Origin: Thermoactinomyces daqus
Lineage (GTDB): Bacteria; Bacillota; Bacilli; Thermoactinomycetales; Thermoactinomycetaceae
Direction of reading: 5' to 3'
Assembly: GCF_000763315.1 (NCBI RefSeq)
Contig: NZ_JPST01000011.1
Span: 1-32,093 of the forward strand
Length of the DNA stretch: 32,093 bases
Shown piece after piece: positions 12,860-21,566 of the stretch. Position 1 is the first letter of the stretch, and each line of letters starts with the position of its first letter. The position numbers and the translations under genes were made by a program. The notes beneath the pieces are model-generated. The model saw only the letters and a program-made list of their open reading frames with translations. It did no database searches and was not told the origin of the DNA.

Positions 12860-13908
12860 CTATTGATGCCCGTTGGCATGCTGACAGGCAAACCGAATCA
12901 AAGCTTTCGCAAGCTCTCCCATTTTGGCAAAACGCTCATCCGCCGTTTGTCCCTTTTGATAGCGGTAATAGATTTGCTGGCAGATGACGGCTAGCTTAAA
13001 ATAAGCAAACGTCAGATAATAATGGATCGTGGAAAGATCCTGCCCGCTCTTTCGCCCATAACATTCGAGAAATTGCTTACGGGTGAAAAATCCGGGCAAC
13101 ACTGTCACCGGATCCCGGCCAAACGCTTTTTTCAGGAAATCGGGGTCGCTTTCTTCGATCCAGTAACTCATCGTACAGCCCAGATCGGCCAGCGGATCCC
13201 CGACGGTGGCCATTTCCCAGTCAAAAATCCCGACCATTTTGGTAAGGCCTGGATCAAACATCACGTTATTAAACTTGTAGTCATAATGGATCACAGTCGG
13301 TTCGGGTGAAGCGGGAATCCGGGAGGTCAAATAATTTGAAAGCGAATCCAATTCTTTGATCTCTTCTGTTTTCGACCGGTGAAAGCGATGGATCCATCCT
13401 TCCACTTGCCGGGTGAGAAAACCTGACGGGCGGCTGATTTGCACCATTCCCGCTTCCTTGTAGGGAATGGCATGCAACTCAACCAATGCATCAACCATCA
13501 GTTCGGATAACTGGCGCCCTTTCTCCGGAGTCGGCGGAATATCCGGAGGCAAAGAGGTTTCAACGACAACTCCCTTGCGGCGTTCCATCATAAAAAAAGG
13601 CGCTCCCACAATCTCCGGATCATCACAGAAGACGAGCGGTTTCGGTGCCAGCGGAAAAGCGGGGTGCAACCGTTTCAGTACTTGGTATTCACGCCCCATA
13701 TCGTGGGCTTTGGGCGCAGTCGGTCCCAAAGGAGGGCGGCGTAACACCGCTTCCCATGCCCCGACTCGGATTAAATACGTCAGGTTGGAATGGCCGGTTC
13801 AATCTCAAGCGGAGCGTTTTCAAGGTCAAAATGATCCCGCAAAAAACGTTCAAGTCTTTTTTCGTTCAATTCTTCCCCCTGGCGGACAGGGATAGTTTCC
13901 TTACTCAT
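12860..13908 (-). pseudogene. APH-family kinase (ACAD10/LvaA-like phosphotransferase), frameshifted
   Basis: The N-terminal part starts MSKETIPVRQGEELNEKRLE at ATG 13908 (AAGGAGGAG upstream) and runs into a stop after EPAIPT. The next segment continues in another frame as TGHSNLTYLIRVGAWEAVLR, the normal glycine-loop region. A few bases are missing at about 13795-13806. The remainder is complete: VIHYDYKFNN (catalytic loop), GIFDWEMATVGDPLADLG (metal site), and the helical C-terminus. The family phosphorylates small molecules. Relatives in acyl-CoA operons (LvaA, ACAD10/11) act on 4-hydroxyacyl-CoA. It sits between thioesterase and comB genes with 4-nt and 11-nt junctions. A true mutation and a sequencing error cannot be told apart here. 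Confidence 0.75.
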
Positions 13909-14327
13909 GTCTCCTCCTTCTTTTCCGGCCAAGAGATGGAGTACGCATTCAATTTGGCCTTCCATCCGTCGGGAATCGGCTCGCTTCGTTGACGGAGGAA
14001 ATTAAAATAAACCATGACGGATTCCGAACGGGCAATCACTTCCCCGCTTTCGCGATCCAGGATTTGCTGTCCCAGATGTACGCTTCTCGTGCCGATACGC
14101 AAGACCCCGGTTTGAATGGTTAACCGTTGGTTGTAATATGCCTGCTGCAGAAAGTCGCAACGGATATGGGCCAGGATAAATGGCCAATCGCTCAGATCAG
14201 CAAAGGTTGCAATCTCTTCAAAAAATTCGGTTCTCCCCTGTTCCAAGTAGATGAAATAACTTGTATTATTCACATGGCCCAGCGCATCGGTTTCGCAAAA
14301 ACGGACTCTTATCTCCGATTCAATCAC
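13905..14327 (-). CDS. Hotdog-fold acyl-CoA thioesterase (YbgC/4-hydroxybenzoyl-CoA type)
   Basis: 140 residues. The N-terminal RFCETDALGHVNNTSYFIYL contains the catalytic aspartate and the H-V-N-N motif of the YbgC/FadM class. The rest follows the hotdog pattern (FILAHIRCDFLQQAYYNQRL, SVHLGQQILDRESGEVIARS, VMVYFNF). The start is the GTG at 14327, with GAGGGG 7 nt upstream; there is no usable ATG. Its stop overlaps the kinase start (ATGA). It presumably releases acyl groups from CoA in the same pathway as the neighbouring dehydrogenases. Confidence 0.85.
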   Translation of the reverse strand: MIESEIRVRFCETDALGHVNNTSYFIYLEQGRTEFFEEIATFADLSDWPFILAHIRCDFLQQAYYNQRLTIQTGVLRIGTRSVHLGQQILDRESGEVIARSESVMVYFNFLRQRSEPIPDGWKAKLNAYSISWPEKKEET

Positions 14328-14354
14328 GGTTCATCCCCTCTTCTGATCCAGTCA

Positions 14355-15128
14355 TCACATCGCGTGGGCTCCGCCATCGACCACCAGTACATGTCCCGTT
14401 ACATAATCGGAAGCGGGTGAAGCCAAATAGACCGCGGCTCCTTTCAAATCGTGTTCTGAACCGAAACGTTTGAGCGGTGTGCGCTCCAGAATGGCTTGTC
14501 CCCGGTATTCAAGAATCGCTTTGGACATTTTGGTCGGAAAAAAGCCCGGCGCGATCGCATTCACATTGACCCCGTATTCGGCCATTTTGCAGGCGAAATC
14601 CTTGGTAAAGGAGATCACGGCCCCTTTGCTGGCATGGTAACCGACCGCATCCAAAACACGTGGATCAGCTCCGCTTAGACCTGCCACCGATGCGATGTTG
14701 ATGATTTTGCCGGCCTTCTGCTTTGCCATCTGTTTCCCGACGGATTGTGACATCAGAAATGTTCCGGTCATATTGACATCCATCACCATTTTGAATTTTT
14801 CCAGCGGCATTTCCAAAGCCGGGGCGCCCCAGGAAACACCGCTGTTGTTCACCAGGATGTCGATTTTCCCAAATGCAGCAAGCGTCTCTTGAACCACCTG
14901 TTCGACGCTGTCCGGATCAGTCACATCACAAGATAAAGCCAAAGCCTCCGTTCTGTTTTCCTTAAGGCGGTCCCGGACTTTTTCGCAAGCTTCGATTTTA
15001 CGTGAACAGACGACAATGTCGGCTCCTGCTTCCGCCAACGCAACGGCAATCTGCTCCCCGAGCCCGCGTCCCCCGCCGGTCACAATCGCTGTTTTTCCCT
15101 TAAGACTGAACAATTCATGAATGTGCAT
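14355..15128 (-). CDS. SDR-family oxidoreductase
   Basis: 257 residues from ATG 15128, which has AGGAG 8 nt upstream; the GTG nine bases earlier overlaps that site. Classical short-chain dehydrogenase features: TGGGRGLG cofactor loop, CDVTD, NNSGVSWG, IINIASVAG with the catalytic serine, YHASK catalytic Tyr/Lys, and IAPGFFPTKM. Cytosolic NAD(P)-dependent oxidation or reduction of a hydroxyacyl or related compound is likely. The start is 5 nt after the acyl-CoA dehydrogenase stop, so it belongs to the same operon. Confidence 0.88.
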   Translation of the reverse strand: MHIHELFSLKGKTAIVTGGGRGLGEQIAVALAEAGADIVVCSRKIEACEKVRDRLKENRTEALALSCDVTDPDSVEQVVQETLAAFGKIDILVNNSGVSWGAPALEMPLEKFKMVMDVNMTGTFLMSQSVGKQMAKQKAGKIINIASVAGLSGADPRVLDAVGYHASKGAVISFTKDFACKMAEYGVNVNAIAPGFFPTKMSKAILEYRGQAILERTPLKRFGSEHDLKGAAVYLASPASDYVTGHVLVVDGGAHAM

Positions 15129-15133
15129 GGCAA

Positions 15134-16366
15134 TCACTCCTGATCGATTTTTCCCCGTTTGCGGGCTTGCTCCCTCAATTCAAGCTTCGCCACCGACATG
15201 CGATGCACTTCATCAGGCCCGTCAGCGAGACGCAGCGTGCGGGTGTTTGCCCAGTGAGCGGCAAGAGGGAAATCTTCCGATACACCGGCTGCGCCCAGAG
15301 CCTGAATGGCGCGATCCAGTACCCGTAGAGCGACATTGGGCGCAACTACCTTGATCATGGCAATCTCCTTGCGCGCAGATTTATTTCCATAGCGATCCAT
15401 CATGGCCGCTGCTTTCAGTGTAAGGAGGCGGGCCTGATCGATTTCGATTCGGGAATCGGCAATCCATTGCTGAATGACGCCTTGTTCCACCAGAGGTTTC
15501 CCAAAAGCCGCCCGGCTCTGCACCCTCCCGCACAAAATTTCCAATGCCCGTTCCGCTACCCCGATCAGGCGCATGCAGTGATGAATCCTCCCGGGACCCA
15601 GACGCCCCTGGGCGATGGCGAAGCCTTTTCCTTCTTCCCAGATCATGTTCTCTTTTGGAACGCGAACCTGATTAAAACGGATTTCAGCATGTCCATGGGG
15701 GGCATGATCATATCCGAATACCGGCAACGTACGGATAATCTCCACTCCGGGAGTATCAAGCGGAACGATGATCATCGAATGGCGCTCGTATTTGGGCGCT
15801 TCCGGGTTGGACAGCCCCATCACAATGGCAAATCGGCAACGGGGATCCCCTGCACCGGATGACCACCATTTTCTCCCCGTAATGATGTAACTGTCACCAT
15901 CGCGTTCAATCCGCGTCTCGATGTTGGTTGCATCAGATGAAGCAACTTCCGGTTCCGTCATTGAAAAACAGGAACGGATTTCTCCATTTAAAAGCGGGAG
16001 CAGCCATTTCTGTTTCTGTTTTGGGCTGCCGTATTGATAGAGAAGCTCCATATTTCCTGTATCTGGAGCAGAACAGTTGAAAACCTCCGGCGCGATTAAC
16101 GACCGCCCCATGATTTCACAAAGCGGGGCGTACTCCAGATTGCTCAGCCCTGCCCCGTACTCGCGATCAGGCAAAAACAGATTCCATAACCCTTCCTTCC
16201 TGGCTTTTTCTTTCATCTCTTCCATGACCGGGGGGCTTTGCCAACGTGTAGACTGGCAGTTCAACTGATCTTCATAAACTTTTTCATTCGGATAAACAAC
16301 CGATTCCATAAAAAGTTCCAATTTGCGCCGCAGGCAGTTAACTTTATCTGAAAAGTCGAAATACAA
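15134..16366 (-). CDS. Acyl-CoA dehydrogenase (ACAD10/11-like)
   Basis: 410 residues if started at the TTG at 16366, which has GGAGGGGG 7-8 nt upstream and gives the usual beginning YFDFSDKV; the longer frame to 16459 adds non-conserved residues. FAD/substrate segments: [67 protein letters not shown], and [18 protein letters not shown] at the end. The family introduces an alpha,beta double bond into acyl-CoA esters and passes electrons to ETF. First gene of the SDR-thioesterase-kinase-comB operon, divergent from a TetR regulator. Confidence 0.88.
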   Translation of the reverse strand: MYFDFSDKVNCLRRKLELFMESVVYPNEKVYEDQLNCQSTRWQSPPVMEEMKEKARKEGLWNLFLPDREYGAGLSNLEYAPLCEIMGRSLIAPEVFNCSAPDTGNMELLYQYGSPKQKQKWLLPLLNGEIRSCFSMTEPEVASSDATNIETRIERDGDSYIITGRKWWSSGAGDPRCRFAIVMGLSNPEAPKYERHSMIIVPLDTPGVEIIRTLPVFGYDHAPHGHAEIRFNQVRVPKENMIWEEGKGFAIAQGRLGPGRIHHCMRLIGVAERALEILCGRVQSRAAFGKPLVEQGVIQQWIADSRIEIDQARLLTLKAAAMMDRYGNKSARKEIAMIKVVAPNVALRVLDRAIQALGAAGVSEDFPLAAHWANTRTLRLADGPDEVHRMSVAKLELREQARKRGKIDQE

Positions 16367-16472
16367 ACGAGTTCCCCCTCCGTTGCCAAGAGTAAGAAAA
16401 TGGGGTTTAATTATTTTGTAATTTTCGATAATATGATCCGCATCAATATTGATAACCATGTCATTTTATAAT

Positions 16473-16502
16473 AATTGTCGTACAATTTTGTATTTTTGTC
16501 AA
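16473..16502 (-). promoter_or_regulatory. Promoter of the acyl-CoA dehydrogenase operon with a TetR-type operator
   Basis: On minus: -35 TTGACA (16497-16502), 17-nt spacer, -10 GACAAT (16474-16479). A perfect inverted repeat, AATTGT-CGT-ACAATT (16473-16487), covers the -10. It lies between the operon and the divergent TetR gene and is a natural site for that regulator. Confidence 0.55.
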
Positions 16503-16545
16503 TAGAATAAAGATTTCTGAACAATGGTGAAGAGGTGTGATGAGG

Positions 16546-17180
16546 ATGACCAAACCCAACCGACAGCTTCGGCGGAAAGCCAAAACAAAAAATGCGATTC
16601 GCCGGGCAGCGCTCAGATTGTTTTTGGAACCGGGCTTTCATCATACCAATGTTAAAGATATTATGGATGAAGCTGATTTGGGATACGGAACCTTTTATCA
16701 GTACTATCATTCCAAATTGGATGTGCTGCTTGAGCAGGCGGATGAAGTGCATGAAAAGATCACCAAATGTAAAATTTTTTCTCCCGAGGAAAAAAGTATT
16801 TATCGACGGACTTACAACAGCATTTATCATGTTTTGTCCGCATGCAACGAACATCGTGATGTAGTCACCATCCTGAAAAACGCAAAGGTTCGCAGAAAGA
16901 GATAAAAGAGAGATGGGACAACATCATGAAAACTCTTTTTCATCCATTGGAATATGAGATCATCCGGAACATGAGCATAGGCTTATGCCGGAGCGTAAAC
17001 CGAGACTTGGCCGTCAGCGCACTGTCCGGGATGGTTTCCGGGGCGATTGACTTCGTTTTGCAACAAGATCCCGACAAGGTGGATCTTCGCCAAATTTCCG
17101 GGGATCTCGCCTTGCTTTTTAAGGAAGCGATCTTCATCGGGGAGGAAATTCCTTCACTTGACAACAAACAGTCGGATTAA
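16546..17180 (+). pseudogene. TetR/AcrR-family regulator, frameshifted
   Basis: The N-terminal HTH is intact (KTKNAIRRAALRLFLEPGFH, NVKDIMDEADLGYGTFYQYY). The frame then stops at 16905 after LKNAKVRRKR. Shifting frame at about 16881-16892 restores KGSQKEIKERWDNIMKTLF and the full C-terminal ligand-binding domain to 17180. One base appears lost or gained. The whole would be about 210 aa, normal for the family. It is divergent from the acyl-CoA dehydrogenase operon, which it probably represses in the absence of an acyl-CoA ligand (inference). The start is uncertain among GTG 16537, ATG 16540 and ATG 16546, all behind AGAGGTG. Confidence 0.75.
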
Positions 17181-17188
17181 CTGTTTTT
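17166..17188 (+). terminator. Weak terminator-like hairpin after the TetR gene
   Basis: AAACAG (17166-17171) and CTGTTT (17181-17186), loop of 9, then TTC; it overlaps the stop codon. Only six pairs, so weak. Confidence 0.3.
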
Positions 17189-17273
17189 CATTGATTGTGA
17201 AATAACATGAGCAGCCGGAATAAAATATATTACATTTCGATCTATAGCCCGAGATTAAGGAGCTGAAGCAAAG

Positions 17274-18104
17274 ATGGCTGCCCAGCTTCATGAAACGCTG
17301 CTGCTTATGGCTGGTTTTTGCTGGCAGGCCAGGGAACAATTCCGGAAGCATCAACTGCCCAAACTGCCGATCATCTCAGGTGAATCCTTTCATTTCGCGA
17401 AAAAGGTTCTCACAGCCCCGCTGAAAGCACCGGAAGCCATCGGATTTATCGCTCATTCGCAAAGAAGAATCGTTGTGGTTCTGCGCGGTTCTGAGTCAAG
17501 CCAGGATAATCTCATTGATCTGCAAATCGCGCAAAAGCGTTTCCCCTTCGGCCCTGGCAAAACCCATTCCGGCTGGACTGATCTGTATCAGCGATCCTCT
17601 CACCCCCAAATTCCTCCGCTGCGAAGGCAAATCATCGGAACCGTTCTTAAATGCCTCAGGAAATTTCCTCATATAACCGTTTATGTAACCGGGCACAGCA
17701 TGGGTGGTGCAATCGCCACCATGGCCGCTTTGGACTTGGCACTCAATTTTTCCGTTAAACCTGTCGTAATTACTTTCGGTTCTCCGAAAACCGGCGACTC
17801 TGTCTTCGTCAACGCTTATAACCGCGCCATTTCCCGGAGTTTGAGAGTGGCAAACGAATGGGATATTGTGCCGAAGCTGCTCCTTTCCGGTTATCAACAT
17901 GTGAACTATCTCTTTCCCTTGCACTGGAATTGTCGCGCATTTGGGAGACATCACCATCAGATTGCCGCCTATTTTGTCATTCTTCGCAATTTTTGTCCGG
18001 CATTTGGCAAGATGTTGGCCAGGGGACCGAATAAAGGCTTTAGTCCGGTCAATCCGGAAATTACCGATCCTTGTTTGATCAGCAGAAAAGGAGCGAGTTA
18101 TTGA
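17274..18104 (+). CDS. Class 3 lipase family protein (alpha/beta hydrolase)
   Basis: 276 residues. The nucleophile motif VYVTGHSMGGAIATMAALDL lies near residue 140, with Ser in GHSMG. The acid is probably Asp in NEWDIVPK near 194 and the base a histidine in HHHQIAAYF near 226. FIAHSQRRIVVVLRGSES near 65 is the oxyanion-strand region typical of Lipase_3. No signal peptide, so it is predicted to be intracellular or leaderless. AAGGAG lies 12 nt upstream of the ATG. It is not part of the preceding regulator unit, and its substrate is unknown. Confidence 0.8.
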   Translation: MAAQLHETLLLMAGFCWQAREQFRKHQLPKLPIISGESFHFAKKVLTAPLKAPEAIGFIAHSQRRIVVVLRGSESSQDNLIDLQIAQKRFPFGPGKTHSGWTDLYQRSSHPQIPPLRRQIIGTVLKCLRKFPHITVYVTGHSMGGAIATMAALDLALNFSVKPVVITFGSPKTGDSVFVNAYNRAISRSLRVANEWDIVPKLLLSGYQHVNYLFPLHWNCRAFGRHHHQIAAYFVILRNFCPAFGKMLARGPNKGFSPVNPEITDPCLISRKGASY

Positions 18105-18206
18105 TGACGGATCAGATGCTGAAATGAACCATTTGCCACCCCCTCTTCCCCTTCATCCATCCCTTTGTTCCCGTGAGCCAAAGAAATCATTCTCATGAAC
18201 AGAAAA

Positions 18207-18245
18207 AATGCCGAAGCAGACTTCTCTTCGGCATTTGTGTTTTCA
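18207..18245. terminator. Bidirectional terminator after the lipase gene
   Basis: AAATGCCGAAG (18207-18217) pairs with CTTCGGCATTT (18227-18237) over 11 bp, then GTGTTTTC. The rest of the stretch 18105-18394 holds no convincing gene and is AT-rich near its end. Confidence 0.65.
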
Positions 18246-18394
18246 AATAAAAGATCAACTGATCAGCAGGCAAATCCAATTACTCCCGACCAGCTGTTTC
18301 GCGAACAGAGCAAAGTGAAAAATGGCAGAAAAATGCCGGAAAGCATAGAAATATTAATAAAATATATAAATTTAATCTATTTTCTAATTTACTA

Positions 18395-18424
18395 TTGACC
18401 GAACAGTTCATTTGTTTTTAATAT
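18395..18424 (+). promoter_or_regulatory. Probable promoter of the protease gene
   Basis: TTGACC (18395-18400) followed at 17-18 nt by TTAATA/TAATAT (18418-18424) within an AT-rich stretch, about 50 nt before the AAAGGAG site. The -35 is good and the -10 is moderate. Confidence 0.45.
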
Positions 18425-18475
18425 AAATTGTATTACCTAATCATTAAAAATTATTTAATAAAAGGAGTGAAGCCG

Positions 18476-20071
18476 ATGAAGAAATTGGTCACTTCCGCCG
18501 GATTGGCGATGGCCCTGGTTCTCGGGACAATACCGTTTGCCAGCTCCCCGGCTCATGCCTCACCGACCGATCCGATCAAATATCACAAGCAATACAAAAC
18601 CCCCACCTTTATGGGAAAATGGGATGCCCCCAGTACAAAAAACAAGCAGGATATCGTCTGGACCTATCTCAATAATAAAAAGAATCTGTTTAAAATTCGG
18701 GATAATGTCCAATCCCATTTTCAAATCATAAAGGTGCAAACAGACGAGCTGGGCATGACCCACTACCGGGTCCGTGAGGTTTACAAAGGAATTCCCGTCT
18801 ACGGGTCCGATCAAACGATCCATGTGCAAAAAAACGGTGATGTTGCTTCTTACTTCGGACAGTTTATCCCCGAACTGGAAAACAAACATGTGGCCACGAA
18901 AGCCGAAATCTCCAGAGAGGAGGCAATCCGGCAAGCTGAAACCGCTTTGCAAAAAGAAGTTGGAACAATTCAAGAATTCGTTGGACAACCCTCGGCGGAT
19001 CTGTATATCTATCCCTATCAGGACCAATATAAACTGACCTACCTTGTGAAAATGTCGACGGTGCAGCCGAAACCGGGATACTGGTTCTACTTTATCGATG
19101 CGACCAACGGCAGTGTCATCAATAAATTCAATGCAGCCAATGATGCCACCGGAACCGGTAAAGGCGTGCTTGGTGATACAAAAACCTTCGATGTCACCTA
19201 TTCGGGCGGATACTATTATCTTGACGGCACCAGCCGGGGCATTGAAATCGCCACCTACGATGCCAAACATGTTCCGTACTATTCCCCCAATCTTCCGGGC
19301 ACCTTGATCAGAAGCTCCAGCACAACCTTTAGTGATCCCGCTGCTGTCGATGCCCATGCTTATGCCGAAAGAGTTTATGATTACTATAAAAATACCTTTG
19401 GGCGCAACAGCTATGACAACAAAGGCGCACCTATCATCTCTTCTGTTCACGTCGGCAACAAGTGGAATAACGCTGCCTGGATCGGCACGCAAATGGTCTA
19501 CGGAGACGGCGATGGAACCACTTTCCGCACCCTGTCCGGCGGACTTGACGTCATCGGCCATGAGTTGACCCATGCCGTAACCCAATCGACTGCCGATCTC
19601 ATTTACCAAGGTGAATCCGGTGCGCTCAATGAATCGATTTCCGATATTTTCGGAGCGATGATCGATTCCGACGACTGGGATATCGGGGAAGATGTTTATA
19701 CGCCGGGTATTGCGGGAGACGCTTTGCGCTCCATGTCGGATCCGACCAAATATGGCGACCCGGACAACTACGCCAATCGCTACACCGGCCCGGATGATAA
19801 CGGCGGCGTGCACACCAACAGCGGAATCAACAACAAAGCTGCTTATTTGATGGCTCAGGGCGGCAGTGCATACGGTGTGCAAGTGTCGGGGATCGGACGG
19901 GCAAAAACAGCCAACATCTATTATCGCGCCCTGAACTATTATCTCTACTCCAGTTCCAATTTCTCCTCGATGCGCCAGGCTGCCATTCAAGCTGCCACCG
20001 ATTTGTACGGAGCCAATTCCGCAGAGGTAAATACGGTGAAAAACGCATATTCGGCTGTCGGCGTTTATTAA
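18476..20071 (+). CDS. Secreted thermolysin-family (M4) neutral metalloprotease
   Basis: 531 residues from ATG 18476 (AAAGGAG, 8 nt spacing). A signal peptide ([20 protein letters not shown], cleavage probably after AHA near residue 28) is followed by an FTP/PepSY-type propeptide (about 40-220) that acts as an inhibitor and chaperone. The mature enzyme begins near residue 221. Zinc ligands: [10 protein letters not shown] near 362 (HExxH with catalytic Glu) and GALNESISD near 385 (third ligand). [10 protein letters not shown] near 444 has the transition-state histidine. [17 protein letters not shown] and DPDNY-rich segments are calcium/substrate regions. Full length for a bacillolysin. It digests extracellular protein. 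Confidence 0.93.
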   Translation: MKKLVTSAGLAMALVLGTIPFASSPAHASPTDPIKYHKQYKTPTFMGKWDAPSTKNKQDIVWTYLNNKKNLFKIRDNVQSHFQIIKVQTDELGMTHYRVREVYKGIPVYGSDQTIHVQKNGDVASYFGQFIPELENKHVATKAEISREEAIRQAETALQKEVGTIQEFVGQPSADLYIYPYQDQYKLTYLVKMSTVQPKPGYWFYFIDATNGSVINKFNAANDATGTGKGVLGDTKTFDVTYSGGYYYLDGTSRGIEIATYDAKHVPYYSPNLPGTLIRSSSTTFSDPAAVDAHAYAERVYDYYKNTFGRNSYDNKGAPIISSVHVGNKWNNAAWIGTQMVYGDGDGTTFRTLSGGLDVIGHELTHAVTQSTADLIYQGESGALNESISDIFGAMIDSDDWDIGEDVYTPGIAGDALRSMSDPTKYGDPDNYANRYTGPDDNGGVHTNSGINNKAAYLMAQGGSAYGVQVSGIGRAKTANIYYRALNYYLYSSSNFSSMRQAAIQAATDLYGANSAEVNTVKNAYSAVGVY

Positions 20072-20074
20072 ACG

Positions 20075-20115
20075 AAGCAAGGAGCGATTCCGTTAAAGGA
20101 GTCGCTCCTTTGCTT
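20075..20115. terminator. Terminator hairpin between protease and nucleoside transporter
   Basis: AAGCAAGGAGCGA (20075-20087) pairs with TCGCTCCTTTGCTT (20102-20115) with one bulge. The U-tract is poor on both sides. It lies between convergent genes. Confidence 0.55.
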
Positions 20116-20171
20116 GTGATTGAAGTCCGAAAACACAAGTCCGGGCTTCTCGTTACAGATTGGTCCAAAAA

Positions 20172-21359
20172 TCAGAGAAAACATCCGGCGATTGTTGCAG
20201 ACAAGATTGAAGCAAGCGTAGAACCATATAACAATTTCATGCCGAATCGCGCAACTTCATCAGCCCGCTTTTCATTTAAAGCTTTGACGGAACCGATAAT
20301 GATTCCGATCGAACCGAAGTTGGCAAAGCTGATCAGGAAGACGGACAAGATCCCCATCGTTTTCGCCGAGAGACCGCCGGCGATCGCTTTCAAATTGATC
20401 ATCGCCACGAATTCATTGGTGATCAATTTCGTTGCCATAATGCTTCCAGCTTGTACAGCATCGTGCCAGGGCACACCCATCAAAAAGGCGACCGGCGCAA
20501 AGACATATCCCAGGAGCGTTTGGAAGGTGATATGGAAAATCGCTGAGAAGATCGCGTTGATCAGCGCCATCAGCGCAATAAATCCGATGAGCATCGCAGC
20601 AACAATCACGGCAACTTTAAATCCGTCCATGATGCTTTCGCTGACGACGTCAAAAAATCCGGCTTTCCCTTCTCTGTTTGGTGTACCAGCAACGAAATCT
20701 TCTTCTTTCTTCAGCTCATAAGGATTGATGATATTGGCGATAATCAAGGCGGACAAGATGTTGAGAAAAATCGCCACAACGACATATTTTGCCGGCAACA
20801 TGGTCATATAGGAACCGATGATCGACATGCTCACCGCGCTCATCGCCGATGTGCAAAGAGTATACAACCGTTTGCTGGAAACCATCCCCAGCTGCTCTTT
20901 TGTCGTCAGAAACACTTCAGATTGTCCAAGCACGGCTGAGGAAACGGCCAGGTAATTTTCCAGTTTGCCCATGCCATTGAGTTTGCTAAGTCCCAATCCC
21001 GTATACTTAATGATAAACGGAAGGATTTTAAGATAATTCAAGATCCCGATCAGCACGGAAATAAATACAATCGGGAGCAGCACATGGAGAAAAAAAGTGG
21101 ACTCTCCCTTGTTTTCGATCCCACTGAAGACAAAATTAACCCCTTCCATCCCCATGTCCATCAGACGCTCAAATGTTTTGGCCACAAGACTTATAAAAAT
21201 CACGCCGATCTTGGAGTGCAACAAAACAAAAGCGATAACAAACTGTGCGATCAGCATATACAGGATCGGTTTGTATCTGATTTGTTTTCGGTTGTTACTA
21301 ACCACAAAAGCCAAAATAAACACCATAAGCAAACCGGTTAACAAGAAAATGATATTCAC
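20172..21359 (-). CDS. nupC: CNT-family nucleoside transporter (NupC-like)
   Basis: 395 residues from the GTG at 21359, with GGAGG 7 nt upstream. The first hydrophobic segment then starts at once (VNIIFLLTGLLMVFILAFVV), and the length equals that of known NupC proteins. About ten membrane spans. Typical CNT features: VSSAVLGQSEVFLTTKEQ (QSE substrate loop), MSAVSMSIIGSYMTML, and ATKLITNEFVAMINL with a second NE motif. These proteins import nucleosides with H+ or Na+. A perfect cre-like palindrome lies about 85 nt upstream, so catabolite control is likely. Which nucleosides it carries cannot be told. Confidence 0.88.
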   Translation of the reverse strand: MNIIFLLTGLLMVFILAFVVSNNRKQIRYKPILYMLIAQFVIAFVLLHSKIGVIFISLVAKTFERLMDMGMEGVNFVFSGIENKGESTFFLHVLLPIVFISVLIGILNYLKILPFIIKYTGLGLSKLNGMGKLENYLAVSSAVLGQSEVFLTTKEQLGMVSSKRLYTLCTSAMSAVSMSIIGSYMTMLPAKYVVVAIFLNILSALIIANIINPYELKKEEDFVAGTPNREGKAGFFDVVSESIMDGFKVAVIVAAMLIGFIALMALINAIFSAIFHITFQTLLGYVFAPVAFLMGVPWHDAVQAGSIMATKLITNEFVAMINLKAIAGGLSAKTMGILSVFLISFANFGSIGIIIGSVKALNEKRADEVARFGMKLLYGSTLASILSATIAGCFL

Positions 21360-21441
21360 ACCTATTCCTCCGTTTGTCCAACTGTGAAAGGCTTGTTCAA
21401 TAGCATGCCTCTTGGTATAAATTTTCATTAAAAAATTGTAA

Positions 21442-21457
21442 TTGTAATCGATTACAA
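21442..21457. promoter_or_regulatory. Perfect palindrome matching a CcpA cre site, upstream of nupC
   Basis: TTGTAATCGATTACAA is a 16-bp perfect palindrome. Its core TGTAATCGATTACA fits the cre consensus TGWAANCGNTWNCA at every position. CcpA or another LacI-family repressor is the likely ligand. Confidence 0.6.
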
Positions 21458-21522
21458 CTAACTATCATAAGCAAAAAAGTCACTGATTTGCAAATGGTAA
21501 ATACAACCATGTTACAAACATA

Positions 21523-21557
21523 CAGAAGTCGTCCTCACCCACGGAAGACGACTTCTG
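21523..21557 (-). terminator. Terminator of the ABC exporter operon
   Basis: CAGAAGTCGTC (21523-21533) pairs with GACGACTTCTG (21547-21557) over 11 bp. It lies 10 nt after the last stop codon; on minus it is followed by TATGTTTGT, a modest U-tract. Confidence 0.6.
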
Positions 21558-21566
21558 CAGTCAGCT

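Noticed and set aside
16411-16854. 147-codon minus frame over the TetR gene
   Set aside because: It covers the divergent promoter and is antisense to a clear HTH domain.
18195-18398. 67-codon plus frame after the lipase
   Set aside because: It spans a terminator hairpin and the AT-rich promoter region of the protease and has no ribosome binding site.
18560-20080. A 506-codon open frame antisense to the protease gene
   Set aside because: It mirrors the protease codons, has no ribosome binding site and is rich in I, V and G as expected of a shadow frame; the plus strand encodes a complete M4 protease.
20110-20721. 203-codon plus frame opposite the nucleoside transporter
   Set aside because: A mirror of transmembrane codons; the minus strand has a complete transporter with QSE and NE motifs.
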